Shown: piece by piece, positions 47,817 to 56,505 of the stretch
Layout: the number at the start of each line of letters is the position of its first letter
How positions within the stretch are numbered: the first letter of the stretch is position 1
Assembly: GCF_008704495.1 (NCBI RefSeq)
Contig: NZ_CP023699.1
Coordinates: forward strand, 1,922,001-1,986,000
Reading direction: 5' to 3'
Length of the DNA: 64,000 nucleotides
Source of the DNA: Streptomyces kanamyceticus
Lineage (GTDB): Bacteria; Actinomycetota; Actinomycetes; Streptomycetales; Streptomycetaceae
Notes under the pieces: model-generated
Databases searched by the model: none
Told to the model about the DNA's origin: nothing
The model's input: only the letters and a program-made list of their open reading frames with translations
Translations under genes and position numbers: made by a program

Positions 47817-48974
47817 CTACGCGGTTCCCTGGGAGGTGCGGTCGTTGGAGCGGCGGGCCTCGGCGTACCGCTCATAGCGTTCGTAGCGCTCCACGCGGCG
47901 CCGGTTGGCGCGGCGGAAGCGGCGGGCGACCAGGCGGGCCAGGTCGGCGGCGCCCACCATGCCCGCCTCGGGGCCGAGCTGGGCGCGGGCGATGCGGGCC
48001 TCGGGGCGGTAGCCGCGGCCGGTGAGGTGGCGGCGGAAGGCGTCGCGGGCGGGGCCGATCAGGAGGTCGTCGGCGGCCGAGACGCCGCCGCCGATCACGA
48101 AGCAGGACGGGTCGAGGGCGGCGGCGAGGTTCGCGATGCCCACGCCGAGCCACTGGCCGATGTCCTGGAGCAGCTCGACGCACATGGCGTCGCCCTCGCG
48201 GGCCAGCTCGGTGATGAGCGGTCCCGTGATGTCGGGGACGTTGCCCTTGACGCGCTCGATGATGCCGTACGCCACCGGGGAGTCGGCGGCGGCCAGCTCG
48301 CGGGCCTCGCGGACCAGCGCGTTGCCGGAGCTGTACTGCTCCCAGCAGCCGCGGTTGCCGCAGGGGCACCGGTGCCCGCCGGGGACGACCTGCATGTGGC
48401 CGAACTCGCCCGCCACCCCGAACTTGCCGCGCTTGACCTGGCCGTCCTCCAGGATCGCGCCGCCGATGCCGGTGCCGAGCGTGATCATGACCAGGTGGTC
48501 CTCGCCGCGGGCGGCGCCGAAGCGCCACTCCGCCCACGCCGCCGTGTTCGCGTCGTTGTCGACGAGCACGGGGACCGCGAGGCGTCCTGAGATGCGGTCG
48601 CGCAGGGGTTCGTTGCGCCAGGACAGGTGCGGGGCGAACAGGACGCGGTTGCGGTCCGCGTCCACCCAGCCCGCCGCGCCGATGCCCACCGCGTGCACGT
48701 CGTGCCGGTCGGAGAGGTCGAGGACCAGTTCGACGATGGTGTCCTCGACGACGCGCGGGCTCTTGGACTTGTCCGGGGTCTCCGTACGGAGGGTCTCCAG
48801 GATGTTGCCGTCGGCGTCGACGACACCCGCCATCACCTTCGTGCCGCCGATGTCGATGCCGACGGTGGGGACGCGGGGCGCCGTCAGATGGGATCGGCGT
48901 TCGCGCGTGCCCACGGTCCGCAGGACGGTGGCTCGTGCGGAGCCGCGGTGCGCGAGGTCGCGGTAGGTGCTCAT
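47817..48974 (-). CDS. ROK-family sugar kinase (glucokinase-like)
   Basis: A 385-residue ROK protein without a DNA-binding domain, so a kinase rather than a repressor. The phosphate motif is DIGGTKVMAGVVDADG, the sugar site VDNDANTAAWAEWRFGAARG, and the zinc motif CPCGNRGCWE, with GGGVSAADDLLIGPAR near the C-terminus. It probably phosphorylates glucose or a related hexose. The C-terminus carries a short repeat ERYERYERY. It is cotranscribed with the membrane-anchored protein and lies downstream of the ABC importer, from which a large hairpin separates it. Confidence 0.9.
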   Translation of the reverse strand: MSTYRDLAHRGSARATVLRTVGTRERRSHLTAPRVPTVGIDIGGTKVMAGVVDADGNILETLRTETPDKSKSPRVVEDTIVELVLDLSDRHDVHAVGIGAAGWVDADRNRVLFAPHLSWRNEPLRDRISGRLAVPVLVDNDANTAAWAEWRFGAARGEDHLVMITLGTGIGGAILEDGQVKRGKFGVAGEFGHMQVVPGGHRCPCGNRGCWEQYSSGNALVREARELAAADSPVAYGIIERVKGNVPDITGPLITELAREGDAMCVELLQDIGQWLGVGIANLAAALDPSCFVIGGGVSAADDLLIGPARDAFRRHLTGRGYRPEARIARAQLGPEAGMVGAADLARLVARRFRRANRRRVERYERYERYAEARRSNDRTSQGTA

Positions 48975-49029
48975 TGCGGCGATTCTGCCTCACGCTCGCG
49001 GGGGCGCGCACAACGGGCACGGGGCGTGA

Positions 49030-49194
49030 GCCCCGTCAGGGGCGCGCCCCGTAGGGGCGCGGGGAACTGCGCGAGCAACCAAAGAAGAAGCCGCGGTCGC
49101 GTCTGCTCGGTGGCCCGGCAGACGCGACCGCGGCTTTTCCTGGGCTGAGCGCGCAGTTCCCCGCGCCCCTTACGGGGCTCGCCCCTGACGGGGC
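49030..49194. terminator. Nested hairpins between ABC importer and ROK gene
   Basis: An outer imperfect inverted repeat (49030-49073 with 49150-49194) surrounds an inner perfect 17-bp hairpin (49090-49106 with 49118-49134) that is followed by TTTT. The outer arms contain the GGGGCGCGGGGAACTGCGCG sequence, a repeat very common between genes in Streptomyces. Inner and outer parts together make a strong bidirectional terminator after the importer operon. Confidence 0.8.
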
Positions 49195-49201
49195 GCCCCG
49201 G

Positions 49202-50032
49202 CTAAGAGGCGCGGTTCTCCAGTTCGTGACGCAAGTCGTCCAGTTCGGAGCCGCCCGCCATTTGGCGGGTCAGTTCGTCGAGGGTGATCTCGTCGCGGGC
49301 GTAGCTGCCGGACATCGCGCCGCGCTTGAGGAGGACGAAGCGGTTGCCGACCAGGTACGCGTGGTGGGGGTTGTGCGTGATCAAGACCACGCCGAGGCCC
49401 GCGTCGCGGGCCGCGGCGACGTACTTGAGGACGACGCCGGACTGCTTGACGCCGAGCGCGGCGGTCGGCTCGTCGAGGACGAGCACCTTCGCGCCGAAGT
49501 GGACGGCGCGGGCGATCGCCACGCACTGGCGCTCACCGCCCGAGAGCGTGCCGATGGGCTGGTCCACGTCGCGCAGGTCGATGCCCATGCGGAGCAGCTC
49601 CGCACGGGTCGTCTCGCGCATGAGGTCGACGTCCATGCGGCGGAAGGGGCCGACGCCCTTCGTCGGCTCGGAGCCGAGGAAGAAGTTGCGCCAGACCGGC
49701 ATCAGGGGGACGACGGCGAGGTCCTGGTAGACCGTGGCGATGCCCAGGTCGAGGGCTTCGCGCGGGGAGCCGAGCCGGGTGTCGTCGCCCTCGATGCGGA
49801 AGGCGCCCGCGTCGTGCTGGTGCAGCCCCGCGATGATCTTGATGAGGGTGGACTTGCCCGCGCCGTTGTCGCCGAGCACGCAGGAGATCTCCCCCGCGTG
49901 CACTTCGAGGGAGACGCCTTCGAGGGCGCGGATGTTGCCGTAGTACTTACTGACGTCGTCGAGCTCGACGAGCGGGGTGCGCTCCCCCGCCTGCGGCGGT
50001 ACGGCGTCGCTGACGTCGGTCTTGTCGGTCAC
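49202..50032 (-). CDS. Sugar ABC transporter ATP-binding protein (FrcA-like)
   Basis: A 276-residue single-domain ATPase. Walker [10 protein letters not shown] is at 54-62, the signature LSGGERQ in the middle, and Walker [12 protein letters not shown] follows. Unlike RbsA it has one nucleotide-binding domain. The start GTG at 50032 overlaps the permease stop (GTGA), so it is coupled to it. It is the last gene of the binding protein-binding protein-permease-ATPase operon and powers uptake of a sugar or polyol. Confidence 0.92.
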   Translation of the reverse strand: MTDKTDVSDAVPPQAGERTPLVELDDVSKYYGNIRALEGVSLEVHAGEISCVLGDNGAGKSTLIKIIAGLHQHDAGAFRIEGDDTRLGSPREALDLGIATVYQDLAVVPLMPVWRNFFLGSEPTKGVGPFRRMDVDLMRETTRAELLRMGIDLRDVDQPIGTLSGGERQCVAIARAVHFGAKVLVLDEPTAALGVKQSGVVLKYVAAARDAGLGVVLITHNPHHAYLVGNRFVLLKRGAMSGSYARDEITLDELTRQMAGGSELDDLRHELENRAS

Positions 50033-51090
50033 TTCGTCGCCTCCGCGCGCTTGCGGACCCAGTGGTTGAGCAGGGTCGCCAGGAGCAGCATCACTCCGAG
50101 GAAGAACTTGAACCAGTCCGGGTTCCACTCGGCGAACACGATGCCCTTGCTGACCATGCCGAAGATCAGCGCGCCGACGGCCGCGCCGACCGCCGAGCCG
50201 TAGCCGCCCGTGATCAGGCAGCCGCCGATGACGGCCGCGATGATGTAGATCAGCTCGTTGCCGACGCCCTCGCCGGACTGCACGACGTCGTACGAGAAGA
50301 GCAGGTGCTGGCCGGAGACCCAGGCGCCGAAGGCGACGCCCATGTAGAGGCCGATCTTGGTCGCGGCGACCGGGACGCCGACCGCGCGGGCCGCGTCCTC
50401 GCCGCCGCCGACGGCGAAGATCCAGTTGCCGACGCGGGTGCGGAGGAGGATCCAGGTGGCGACGGCGATCAGGGCCAGCCACCACACGATGGTGATCTTG
50501 AAGTCGACGCCGCCGACGGTGATCGTCGAGGCGAAGACGGACTTGGCGGAGGAGAAGCCCTCCATGTCGGCGATCGACTTGGTGGAGACGGTGCCGCTGA
50601 TCAGCTTGGTGAAGCCGAGGTTCATGCCGGTCAGCATCAGGAACGTGCCGAGCGTGATGATGAAGCTCGGCGGGTCCGTGCGGGTCAGCATCACGCCGTT
50701 GAACACGCCGACCGCGAGGGTCACGAGCAGCGAGACCAGGACGCCGACCCAGACGTTCGCGGTCATCTGGTAGCTGAACATCGACGAGACCAGCGCGGAC
50801 GTCGTCACCATGACGCCCGCCGACAGGTCGAACTCGCCGCCGATCATCAGCAGCGCCACCGGCACCGCCATGATGCCGATCGTCGACGCCGCGTAGAGGA
50901 CCGTGGCCAGGCTGGTGGCCTGCACGAAGCTGTCCGCGACGATCGCGAAGAAGACGAACACGGCGACGGCGCCGACCACCGAGCCGAGCTCGGGCCTGCC
51001 GAGGAGCTTCTTCAGCGGCGACGTCTTCAGCAGACGCTCGTCGCTCTTGGTGCCCGGCGACGGCGCCGGGGCGGGTGCGGTCGCTGTCAT
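50029..51090 (-). CDS. Sugar ABC transporter permease (RbsC/FrcC family)
   Basis: A 353-residue permease with about ten membrane helices of the branched-chain/ribose type ([20 protein letters not shown], the EAA-like [16 protein letters not shown] and [17 protein letters not shown]). The ATG at 51090 overlaps the stop of the upstream binding protein, and the stop overlaps the ATPase start, so the three are coupled. It presumably forms a homodimer in the membrane and takes substrate from either of the two binding proteins. Confidence 0.93.
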   Translation of the reverse strand: MTATAPAPAPSPGTKSDERLLKTSPLKKLLGRPELGSVVGAVAVFVFFAIVADSFVQATSLATVLYAASTIGIMAVPVALLMIGGEFDLSAGVMVTTSALVSSMFSYQMTANVWVGVLVSLLVTLAVGVFNGVMLTRTDPPSFIITLGTFLMLTGMNLGFTKLISGTVSTKSIADMEGFSSAKSVFASTITVGGVDFKITIVWWLALIAVATWILLRTRVGNWIFAVGGGEDAARAVGVPVAATKIGLYMGVAFGAWVSGQHLLFSYDVVQSGEGVGNELIYIIAAVIGGCLITGGYGSAVGAAVGALIFGMVSKGIVFAEWNPDWFKFFLGVMLLLATLLNHWVRKRAEATK

Positions 51091-52100
51091 CGCGTCCCTC
51101 GCTTCGCGTATTCCTCCAGCTCGGCGGCCTGGTCCTTGGTGATGATCTGGGGCCCTGTGAGGACGGGCTTGCCGCCGCCGAGTACGTCGGCGTTGTACTT
51201 GTACAGCCACAGCAGGTCCACGGCCTCGTACCCCTGGAGGTAGGGCTGCTGGTCGACGGCGAAGCCGAGCGAGCCGGACTTCAGGCCCGCGGCGACCTTC
51301 TCGTTGAGATCGAACGTGTCGATCTCCGCCTTGCTGCCCGCGCCCTCCTTGGCCTTCACCGCGGCGTCCGCGAAGGGCGCGCCGAGCGTGACGACCGCGT
51401 CGACCGACTTGTCGGTCTGCAGCCTGGCCTCGATGGAGGACTGCACGTCGGGCATGTTGGTGCCCGTCACGTACAGGTTCTCCATCTTGCCCTCGAAGGT
51501 CTTCTTGGCACCCTCGCAGCGCTGCTCGTGGCCGACGTTGCCCTGCTCGTGCAGGATGCAGAGCGCCTTCTTCTTGCCGCGCTTGTTGAGCTCATCGCCG
51601 ACGGCCTCGCCCGCGATCGTCTCGTCCTGGCCGATGTGGGTCAGCGCGCCGAACTCCTTGGACTCCGCGGAGCCGGAGTTCACGGTGATCACCGGGATAC
51701 CGGCCTTCTCCGCGCGGGCCAGGGCGCCCTTCATCGCGTCCGGCTTGGCCAGCGTGACGATGATCCCGTCGACCTTCTTGTCGATGTAGGAGTCCACGAG
51801 CTGGGCCTGCTGCTGGGCCTCGTCGTCATGGGCGTACAGGAACTTGATGTTGTCCTTGACCGCTGCCTGCTTGGCGCCGTTCTGGACGATGTCCCAGAAG
51901 GTGTCGCCGTCGCCGGAGTGCGTGACCATGCCGAAGGTCCAGCGCGGCGTGTCCACCGCGGCCCTCCCGCCGGCGGCCGCCGCCTTGCGGGCGTCCTCGG
52001 CACGCTTGCCCCCGGTGCTGCTGCATCCCATCAGGGAGGCTCCGAGCACCGCCACCAGCACGGCGCCCACGGCGCGTACCCCTGTCTTCACCCTTGCCAC
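51087..52100 (-). CDS. Sugar-binding lipoprotein of ABC importer (copy 1)
   Basis: A 337-residue periplasmic-type binding protein anchored as a lipoprotein (lipobox LMGC at 23-26). The family is the ribose/galactose (PBP1) group: [58 protein letters not shown] and [18 protein letters not shown]. The GTG at 52100 is the chosen start. It is a close paralogue of the next gene. Its stop overlaps the permease start, so it is the copy wired into the transporter. Confidence 0.92.
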   Translation of the reverse strand: MARVKTGVRAVGAVLVAVLGASLMGCSSTGGKRAEDARKAAAAGGRAAVDTPRWTFGMVTHSGDGDTFWDIVQNGAKQAAVKDNIKFLYAHDDEAQQQAQLVDSYIDKKVDGIIVTLAKPDAMKGALARAEKAGIPVITVNSGSAESKEFGALTHIGQDETIAGEAVGDELNKRGKKKALCILHEQGNVGHEQRCEGAKKTFEGKMENLYVTGTNMPDVQSSIEARLQTDKSVDAVVTLGAPFADAAVKAKEGAGSKAEIDTFDLNEKVAAGLKSGSLGFAVDQQPYLQGYEAVDLLWLYKYNADVLGGGKPVLTGPQIITKDQAAELEEYAKRGTR

Positions 52101-52217
52101 GACGCCGTGCCCTTCTTGTTCTGCTCCTCGGTGCGGCCGGTCCTGATCCCAGGCCCGGCCGCCCAAGTATCGACCACGCGGATCACGCATGTGTTCATCG
52201 GGTACCGCGGCGTGTGG

Positions 52218-53210
52218 TCACCGCGTTCCCCTGGCCGTGTACTTCTCCAGCTTCGGTACGTCCTTCCCGGTGACGATCGCGGGTCCGGTGAGGACGGGCT
52301 TGCCGCCTCCCAGGACGTTCGCGTTGGTCTTGTAGAGCCACAGTTCGTCGATGGAGAGATAGCCCTGGAGGTAGGGCTGCTGGTCGACGGCGAAGCCGAC
52401 CTCCTTGGCCTTGAGGCGCTTGACGACCTCGGCGTTCAGGTCGAACGTGTCGACCTCCGCCTTGCTGCCCGCGTCCTCCTTGGCCTTCACCGAGTACGCG
52501 GCGATCGGCGCGCCGAGCGCGACGACGGCGTCGATGTCCTTGGTGGCCTGGAGCTTCGCGCTGATGGAGGACTGGGAGCCCGGCGCGTCGGTGCCCTGGA
52601 CGTTCAGGTTCTCCACCGATCCGTCGAAGGTCTTCTTCACGCCCGCGCAGCGCTGTTCGAGGGAGACGTTGCCCTGTTCGTGGATGACGCAGAGGGCCTT
52701 CTTCCTGCCGCGCTTGTTGAGCTCCTCGCCGACCGCCTCGCCCGCCACCGACTCGTCCTGGCCGATGTGACCGAGCGCCCCGAACTTCGCCGAGAACTCG
52801 CCGCCCGAGTTGATCGTGACGACCGGGATCCCCGCGGCCTCCGCCTCGGCCAGGACGGCCTTCATCGCCTCGGGCTTGGCCAGGGTCACGACGATCCCGT
52901 CGACCTTCTTGTCGACGAACGACTGGACGAGCTCGGCCTGCCCCTTGGCCTCCTTGTCGTTGGCGTAGAGGAACTCGACGTTGTCCTTGCGGGCGGCCTG
53001 CTTGGCGCCGCTCTGGACGATGTCCCAGAAGGTGTCGCCCTCACCGGAGTGGGTGACCATCGCGATCTTGAGGCGGGGCGTGTTCACACCCTTCCCACCC
53101 CCGCCACCGTCCCCCGACGTGTCCTCGTCGTCCTTGCCGCCGGAACTGCTGCAGCCGACCGCGAGCGAGAGCACCGCGATGAGGGCTGCGGCCGTGCGGG
53201 CTGTACGCAT
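52218..53210 (-). CDS. Sugar-binding lipoprotein of ABC importer (copy 2)
   Basis: A 330-residue lipoprotein (lipobox LAVGC at 16-20) with the same plan as the downstream copy: [58 protein letters not shown] and [18 protein letters not shown]. It is the first gene of the operon; a GntR-like palindrome lies 80 bp upstream. Differences in the binding-cleft loops ([10 protein letters not shown] against SGGEFSAKFG) suggest different ligands. The gap of 117 bp to copy 1 is longer than the other spacings in the operon. Confidence 0.9.
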   Translation of the reverse strand: MRTARTAAALIAVLSLAVGCSSSGGKDDEDTSGDGGGGGKGVNTPRLKIAMVTHSGEGDTFWDIVQSGAKQAARKDNVEFLYANDKEAKGQAELVQSFVDKKVDGIVVTLAKPEAMKAVLAEAEAAGIPVVTINSGGEFSAKFGALGHIGQDESVAGEAVGEELNKRGRKKALCVIHEQGNVSLEQRCAGVKKTFDGSVENLNVQGTDAPGSQSSISAKLQATKDIDAVVALGAPIAAYSVKAKEDAGSKAEVDTFDLNAEVVKRLKAKEVGFAVDQQPYLQGYLSIDELWLYKTNANVLGGGKPVLTGPAIVTGKDVPKLEKYTARGTR

Positions 53211-53287
53211 GGGACCACCTCTTCTCCCGGCCGCCCGATTGCGGCTGGAGGAGTTCTAGCGGCGGTCCCACGGCAGCGTCAATGAAT

Positions 53288-53307
53288 TTGTCAGAACATT
53301 CTGACGA
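53288..53307. promoter_or_regulatory. Candidate GntR operator upstream of the importer
   Basis: GTCAGA-ACAT-TCTGAC (53290-53305) is a perfect inverted repeat within TTGTCAGAACATTCTGACGA. It lies 80 bp before the first importer gene and shares TTGTCAG-AC with the tandem repeat at 54175-54208. Confidence 0.55.
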
Positions 53308-53345
53308 CCGTGAGCAGCTTGACGCCTACGGCCGCACCTTGACGC

Positions 53346-54140
53346 CTACGGCCGTACGAGGAGCTGGAACTCGAAGGAGTAGCGCGAGGCCCGGTACACG
53401 TGCGAGCCGAACTCGACCGCCCGGCCCGTGTCGTCGAAGGTCGTGCGGCGCATGGTGAGCAGCGGGGCACCCGCGCCCGGCTCGGCGAGCCGCTCCGCCT
53501 CGTCGGCGGTCGCGGCGCGGGCTCCCACCGACTGGCGCGCGCTGTGCAGGGTGAGGCCCGCCGCGCGCATCAGGCGGTAGAGCCCGGTGGCCTCCAGACG
53601 CTCGGTGTCGAGGTCGAGGAGCCCGCCGGGGATGTGGTTGGTCAGGTACGCCATGGGCTCGCCGTGGGCAAGGCGCAGCCGCTCGATGAGCTGCACCTCG
53701 TCCCCCTCGCCGACCCCGAGTGCCGCCGCGACCTCGGCGGACGCGGCCTCGACGGTGTTGCGCAGGACGCGGGTCTCGGGTCGCTGGCCCGCCGCCTCCA
53801 GGTCGTCGAAGAGGCTGCTCAGCTCCAGGGGGCGTTTGACCTGACTGTGGACGACCTGGGTGCCGACGCCTCTGCGCCGCACCAGCAGGCCCTTGTCGAC
53901 GAGGGACTGGATGGCCTGGCGGACGGTGGGCCGGGACAGGCCGAGCCGCCCCGCGAGCTCGATCTCGTTGCCGAGGAGGCTGCCGGGGGTCAGGGCACCG
54001 CGTTCGATCGCCGCTTCCAGCTGCTGGGCCAGCTGGAAGTAGAGCGGGACCGGGCTGCTGCGGTCCACGCCGAGGCGCAGCGCGACGGTGGGGTCCTTGG
54101 CCGGCTTGTCCTGGGCTGCTTTGGCGACTGGTTTGGACAC
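53346..54140 (-). CDS. GntR-family regulator (HutC type)
   Basis: A 264-residue GntR protein. The winged helix is YFQLAQQLEAAIERGALTPG, NEIELAGRLGLSRPTVRQAI and QSLVDKGLLVRRRGVGTQV; the UTRA ligand domain follows (AYLTNHIPGGLLDLDTERLE, GLYRLMRAAGLTLHSARQ). The GTG at 54140 is chosen because the reading upstream would cross the tandem repeat operator. Genes on both sides (importer, dehydrogenase) carry sites that share one motif, so it probably represses both. The last 12 bp of the gene lie in a 20-bp tandem duplication (53318-53357). Confidence 0.9.
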   Translation of the reverse strand: MSKPVAKAAQDKPAKDPTVALRLGVDRSSPVPLYFQLAQQLEAAIERGALTPGSLLGNEIELAGRLGLSRPTVRQAIQSLVDKGLLVRRRGVGTQVVHSQVKRPLELSSLFDDLEAAGQRPETRVLRNTVEAASAEVAAALGVGEGDEVQLIERLRLAHGEPMAYLTNHIPGGLLDLDTERLEATGLYRLMRAAGLTLHSARQSVGARAATADEAERLAEPGAGAPLLTMRRTTFDDTGRAVEFGSHVYRASRYSFEFQLLVRP

Positions 54141-54174
54141 GGGGCGAGCGTAGCCCCGGGAGATGTTGACGGGA

Positions 54175-54208
54175 AGTTCTGTTGTCAGGACAGTTCTGTT
54201 GTCAGGAC
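54175..54208. promoter_or_regulatory. 17-bp tandem direct repeat, candidate GntR operator
   Basis: AGTTCTGTTGTCAGGAC occurs twice head to tail (54175-54191 and 54192-54208), perfectly. The second copy runs into TTGTC-AG-GACAA, an inverted repeat. It lies between the divergent GntR and dehydrogenase starts. Confidence 0.7.
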
Positions 54209-54250
54209 AAAGCATTGACAGGAGCGGCGGGGCGTGGCGAGTGTGGGTCC

Positions 54251-55255
54251 ATGCGCATCGGACTCATCGGAACGGGCCGTATCGGCACATTTCACTCGGT
54301 GACCCTCGGCCGTCATCCCGAGGTGACGTCCCTGGTCGTCGCCGACGCGGACGGCACGAGGGCGGCCGACCTCGCGGAACGGATCGGGGCGGAGGCGGCT
54401 CCCTCCGTCGAGCAGGTGTTCGCCCTCGGGGTGGACGCCGTGGTGATCACCGCGGCCACCTCGGCACACGCCGAACTGATCGGCAGGGCGGCCCGCGCCG
54501 GGCTCCCGGTGTTCTGCGAGAAGCCGATCGCGCTCGACCTGCCGGGCACGCTGGCCGCCCTCGCCGAGGTCGATGCCGCGGGCACGGTGCTGCAGCTCGG
54601 CTTCCAGCGCCGCTTCGACGCGGGGTACGCGGCGGCGCGCGACGCGGTCCGCGCGGGCGCCCTCGGCCGACTGCACACGGTGCGGGCGATCACCTCGGAT
54701 CCGGCCCCGCCTCCCGCCGCGTATCTGCCGCTCTCCGGCGGCCTGTACCGCGACTGCCTGGTGCACGACTTCGACGTCCTGCGCTGGGTGACGGGGCGCG
54801 AGGTCACCGAGGTGTACGCGACCGGTTCGGACGCGGGCCCCGCGATGTTCCGCGAGGCGGGCGACGTCGACACGGCGGCGGTCCTGCTCACCCTGGACGA
54901 CGGCACGCTCTGCACGGCGACGGCGACCCGGTGCAACGGAGCGGGCTACGACGTCCGCATGGAACTGGCCGGCGAGCTCGACCAGTTGGCGGTCGGCCTG
55001 GACGACCGCACGCCGCTGACCTCGGCGGAACTCGCGGGCCCCGCCGCACCGGACAAGCCCTGGCCGGGCTTCATCGAGCGGTTCGCACCCGCCTACGAGG
55101 CGGAGCTCGCCGCCTTCGTCGAGGTCGTACGAGGAGGGCGGGCGAACCCCTGCGACGGGCGCGAGGCGCTGCACGCGCTGCGGATCGCGGAGGCGTGCGA
55201 GCAGTCGCGGCGCGAGCGCAGGCCGGTGCGGATGGCGGAGATTCCCGGCGGCTGA
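54251..55255 (+). CDS. Gfo/Idh/MocA-family dehydrogenase (inositol dehydrogenase-like)
   Basis: A 334-residue NAD-dependent oxidoreductase. The cofactor motif GTGRIG is at 7-12, the catalytic lysine is in VFCEKPIAL, and DFDVLRWVTGREVTEVY matches the family's second half. Relatives oxidise myo-inositol, glucose-fructose or related polyols. Together with the importer of the ribose/inositol class and a GntR regulator it suggests inositol or sugar-polyol use, but no other iol genes are in the window. The start has GGAG upstream within GAGTGTGGGTCC; the ATG at 54182 would include operator DNA. Confidence 0.88.
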   Translation: MRIGLIGTGRIGTFHSVTLGRHPEVTSLVVADADGTRAADLAERIGAEAAPSVEQVFALGVDAVVITAATSAHAELIGRAARAGLPVFCEKPIALDLPGTLAALAEVDAAGTVLQLGFQRRFDAGYAAARDAVRAGALGRLHTVRAITSDPAPPPAAYLPLSGGLYRDCLVHDFDVLRWVTGREVTEVYATGSDAGPAMFREAGDVDTAAVLLTLDDGTLCTATATRCNGAGYDVRMELAGELDQLAVGLDDRTPLTSAELAGPAAPDKPWPGFIERFAPAYEAELAAFVEVVRGGRANPCDGREALHALRIAEACEQSRRERRPVRMAEIPGG

Positions 55256-55279
55256 CACGCGCCGCGCTGTTCACACCGC

Positions 55280-55792
55280 TCACGCCGTGGAGAGCACGGT
55301 CCCCTGGGCGATCGCGCACAGGACCTCGGCGTCCACGGCGCTTCCCCCCGAGGCCACGCCGCTCACGGTGAGCAACTCGCAGCGCACCACCGCCTGTCGC
55401 CGTCCCGAGTGCGCGACGGTGGCGCGGGCGATCAGCTTGGCGCCGGTCGCCGGGCGTACGTACTGGATGGAGAATCCGGAGGTCAGCACGGCGGGTCCGA
55501 GCGTCGTGCCCGCGGCGAAGGTGATGCTGTTGTCCGCCGCGTACGCGAGGACGCCGCCGTGCAAGAAGCCGTTCTGCTGGTGGAGTTCCTCGCGGATGTC
55601 GATCTCCAGCGTGGCCGCGCCGTCGCCGAACCGCGTGATGCGCGTGCGGACGAGACGGCTGAACGGCTGGGCGTCCAGGACCTTTTGTGCCATCTCGAAA
55701 TCGATCGGCTCGACCGGCTCGACCGGTTCGACGGGCTGGGTATCGGGCGACGCGGGCTGTGGCGCGGACTCCGGCAGGGGCGGCTCAGTCAT
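55280..55792 (-). CDS. PaaI-type hotdog thioesterase
   Basis: A 170-residue hotdog-fold protein. Core: HQQNGFLHGGVLAYAADNSI (the HGG turn and catalytic Asp region) and then FSIQYVRPATGAKLIARATV. It hydrolyses acyl-CoA thioesters, probably aromatic or short-chain. The N-terminus contains a tandem PVEPVEPVEP repeat in a probably disordered leader. It is convergent with the dehydrogenase and lies downstream of the two-component pair in the same direction, 41 bp from it. Confidence 0.85.
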   Translation of the reverse strand: MTEPPLPESAPQPASPDTQPVEPVEPVEPIDFEMAQKVLDAQPFSRLVRTRITRFGDGAATLEIDIREELHQQNGFLHGGVLAYAADNSITFAAGTTLGPAVLTSGFSIQYVRPATGAKLIARATVAHSGRRQAVVRCELLTVSGVASGGSAVDAEVLCAIAQGTVLSTA

Positions 55793-55833
55793 GAGGGGAC
55801 TTCTATCACCGGACGGGAAGCCCCCGCACCCCT

Positions 55834-56505
55834 TCAGCGCGGCTCGTCGAGCAGCCCCGCGTCATGCGCGAGCAGCGCGATCTGCACCCGGTTGTTGAGG
55901 TCGAGCTTGGTCAGGATGCGGGAGACGTGCGCCTTGACGGTGGCCACGCTCAGGAACAGTTCCGCCGCGATGTCCGCGTTGGAGCCGCCCCTGCCGACCG
56001 CGACGGCGACCTCCCTCTCGCGCTCGGCCAGCGAGCCGAGCCGCTCCACCGCGCGCCGCCTGCGGTCCGTCTGCGGGTCCACGCCGGTGACCTGAGTGAT
56101 CAACTGCTGGGTCACGGTGGGCGAGAGCACCGGTTCGCCCGCGGCCACCGCGCGTACCGCGGCGACGATCTCGGCGGGTGCCGTGTCCTTCAGGACGAAG
56201 CCCGCGGCGCCCGCCCGCAGCGCCCGGAGGACCTGTTCGTCGGCGTGGAAGGTGGTGAGGACGATGACTTCGGGGGCGTCGGGCCGTTTGCGCAGCGCCT
56301 CCGTGGCGGCGAGGCCGTCCATGGTGGGCATGCGGATGTCCATCAGGACGACGTCGGGGCGGAGTTCACCGACCAGCGGGGCGACCTCACTGCCGTCGCC
56401 CGCCTGGCCCACGATCTCGATGTCGTCCGCGCCGCCGAGCATGAAGGAGAGTCCGGCGCGGACCAGGGGGTCGTCGTCGACGAGGAGCAGCCTGATGGTG
56501 TTCAT
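55834..56505 (-). CDS. NarL/FixJ-type response regulator
   Basis: A 223-residue response regulator. The receiver has the acidic pair Asp10-Asp11, the phosphoacceptor Asp56 (VVLMDIRMP) and Lys106 (FVLKDTAP). The LuxR-type DNA-binding domain is at about 155-220 (LAEREREVAVAVGRGGSNAD, FLSVATVKAHVSRILTKL). Its ATG overlaps the stop of the upstream histidine kinase, so both are made together. The regulated genes are not known. Confidence 0.93.
   Translation of the reverse strand: MNTIRLLLVDDDPLVRAGLSFMLGGADDIEIVGQAGDGSEVAPLVGELRPDVVLMDIRMPTMDGLAATEALRKRPDAPEVIVLTTFHADEQVLRALRAGAAGFVLKDTAPAEIVAAVRAVAAGEPVLSPTVTQQLITQVTGVDPQTDRRRRAVERLGSLAEREREVAVAVGRGGSNADIAAELFLSVATVKAHVSRILTKLDLNNRVQIALLAHDAGLLDEPR

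Noticed and set aside
51075..53285. 736-codon plus-strand frame over the two binding-protein genes
   Set aside because: The binding proteins on the minus strand have lipoboxes and family motifs; the plus-strand frame is a repeat-like mirror of both paralogues.
47214..55255. Complete inositol catabolic (iol) cluster
   Set aside because: Importer, GntR and one Gfo/Idh/MocA dehydrogenase are present, but no iolB, iolC, iolD or iolE-like gene is in the window, so the substrate stays open.
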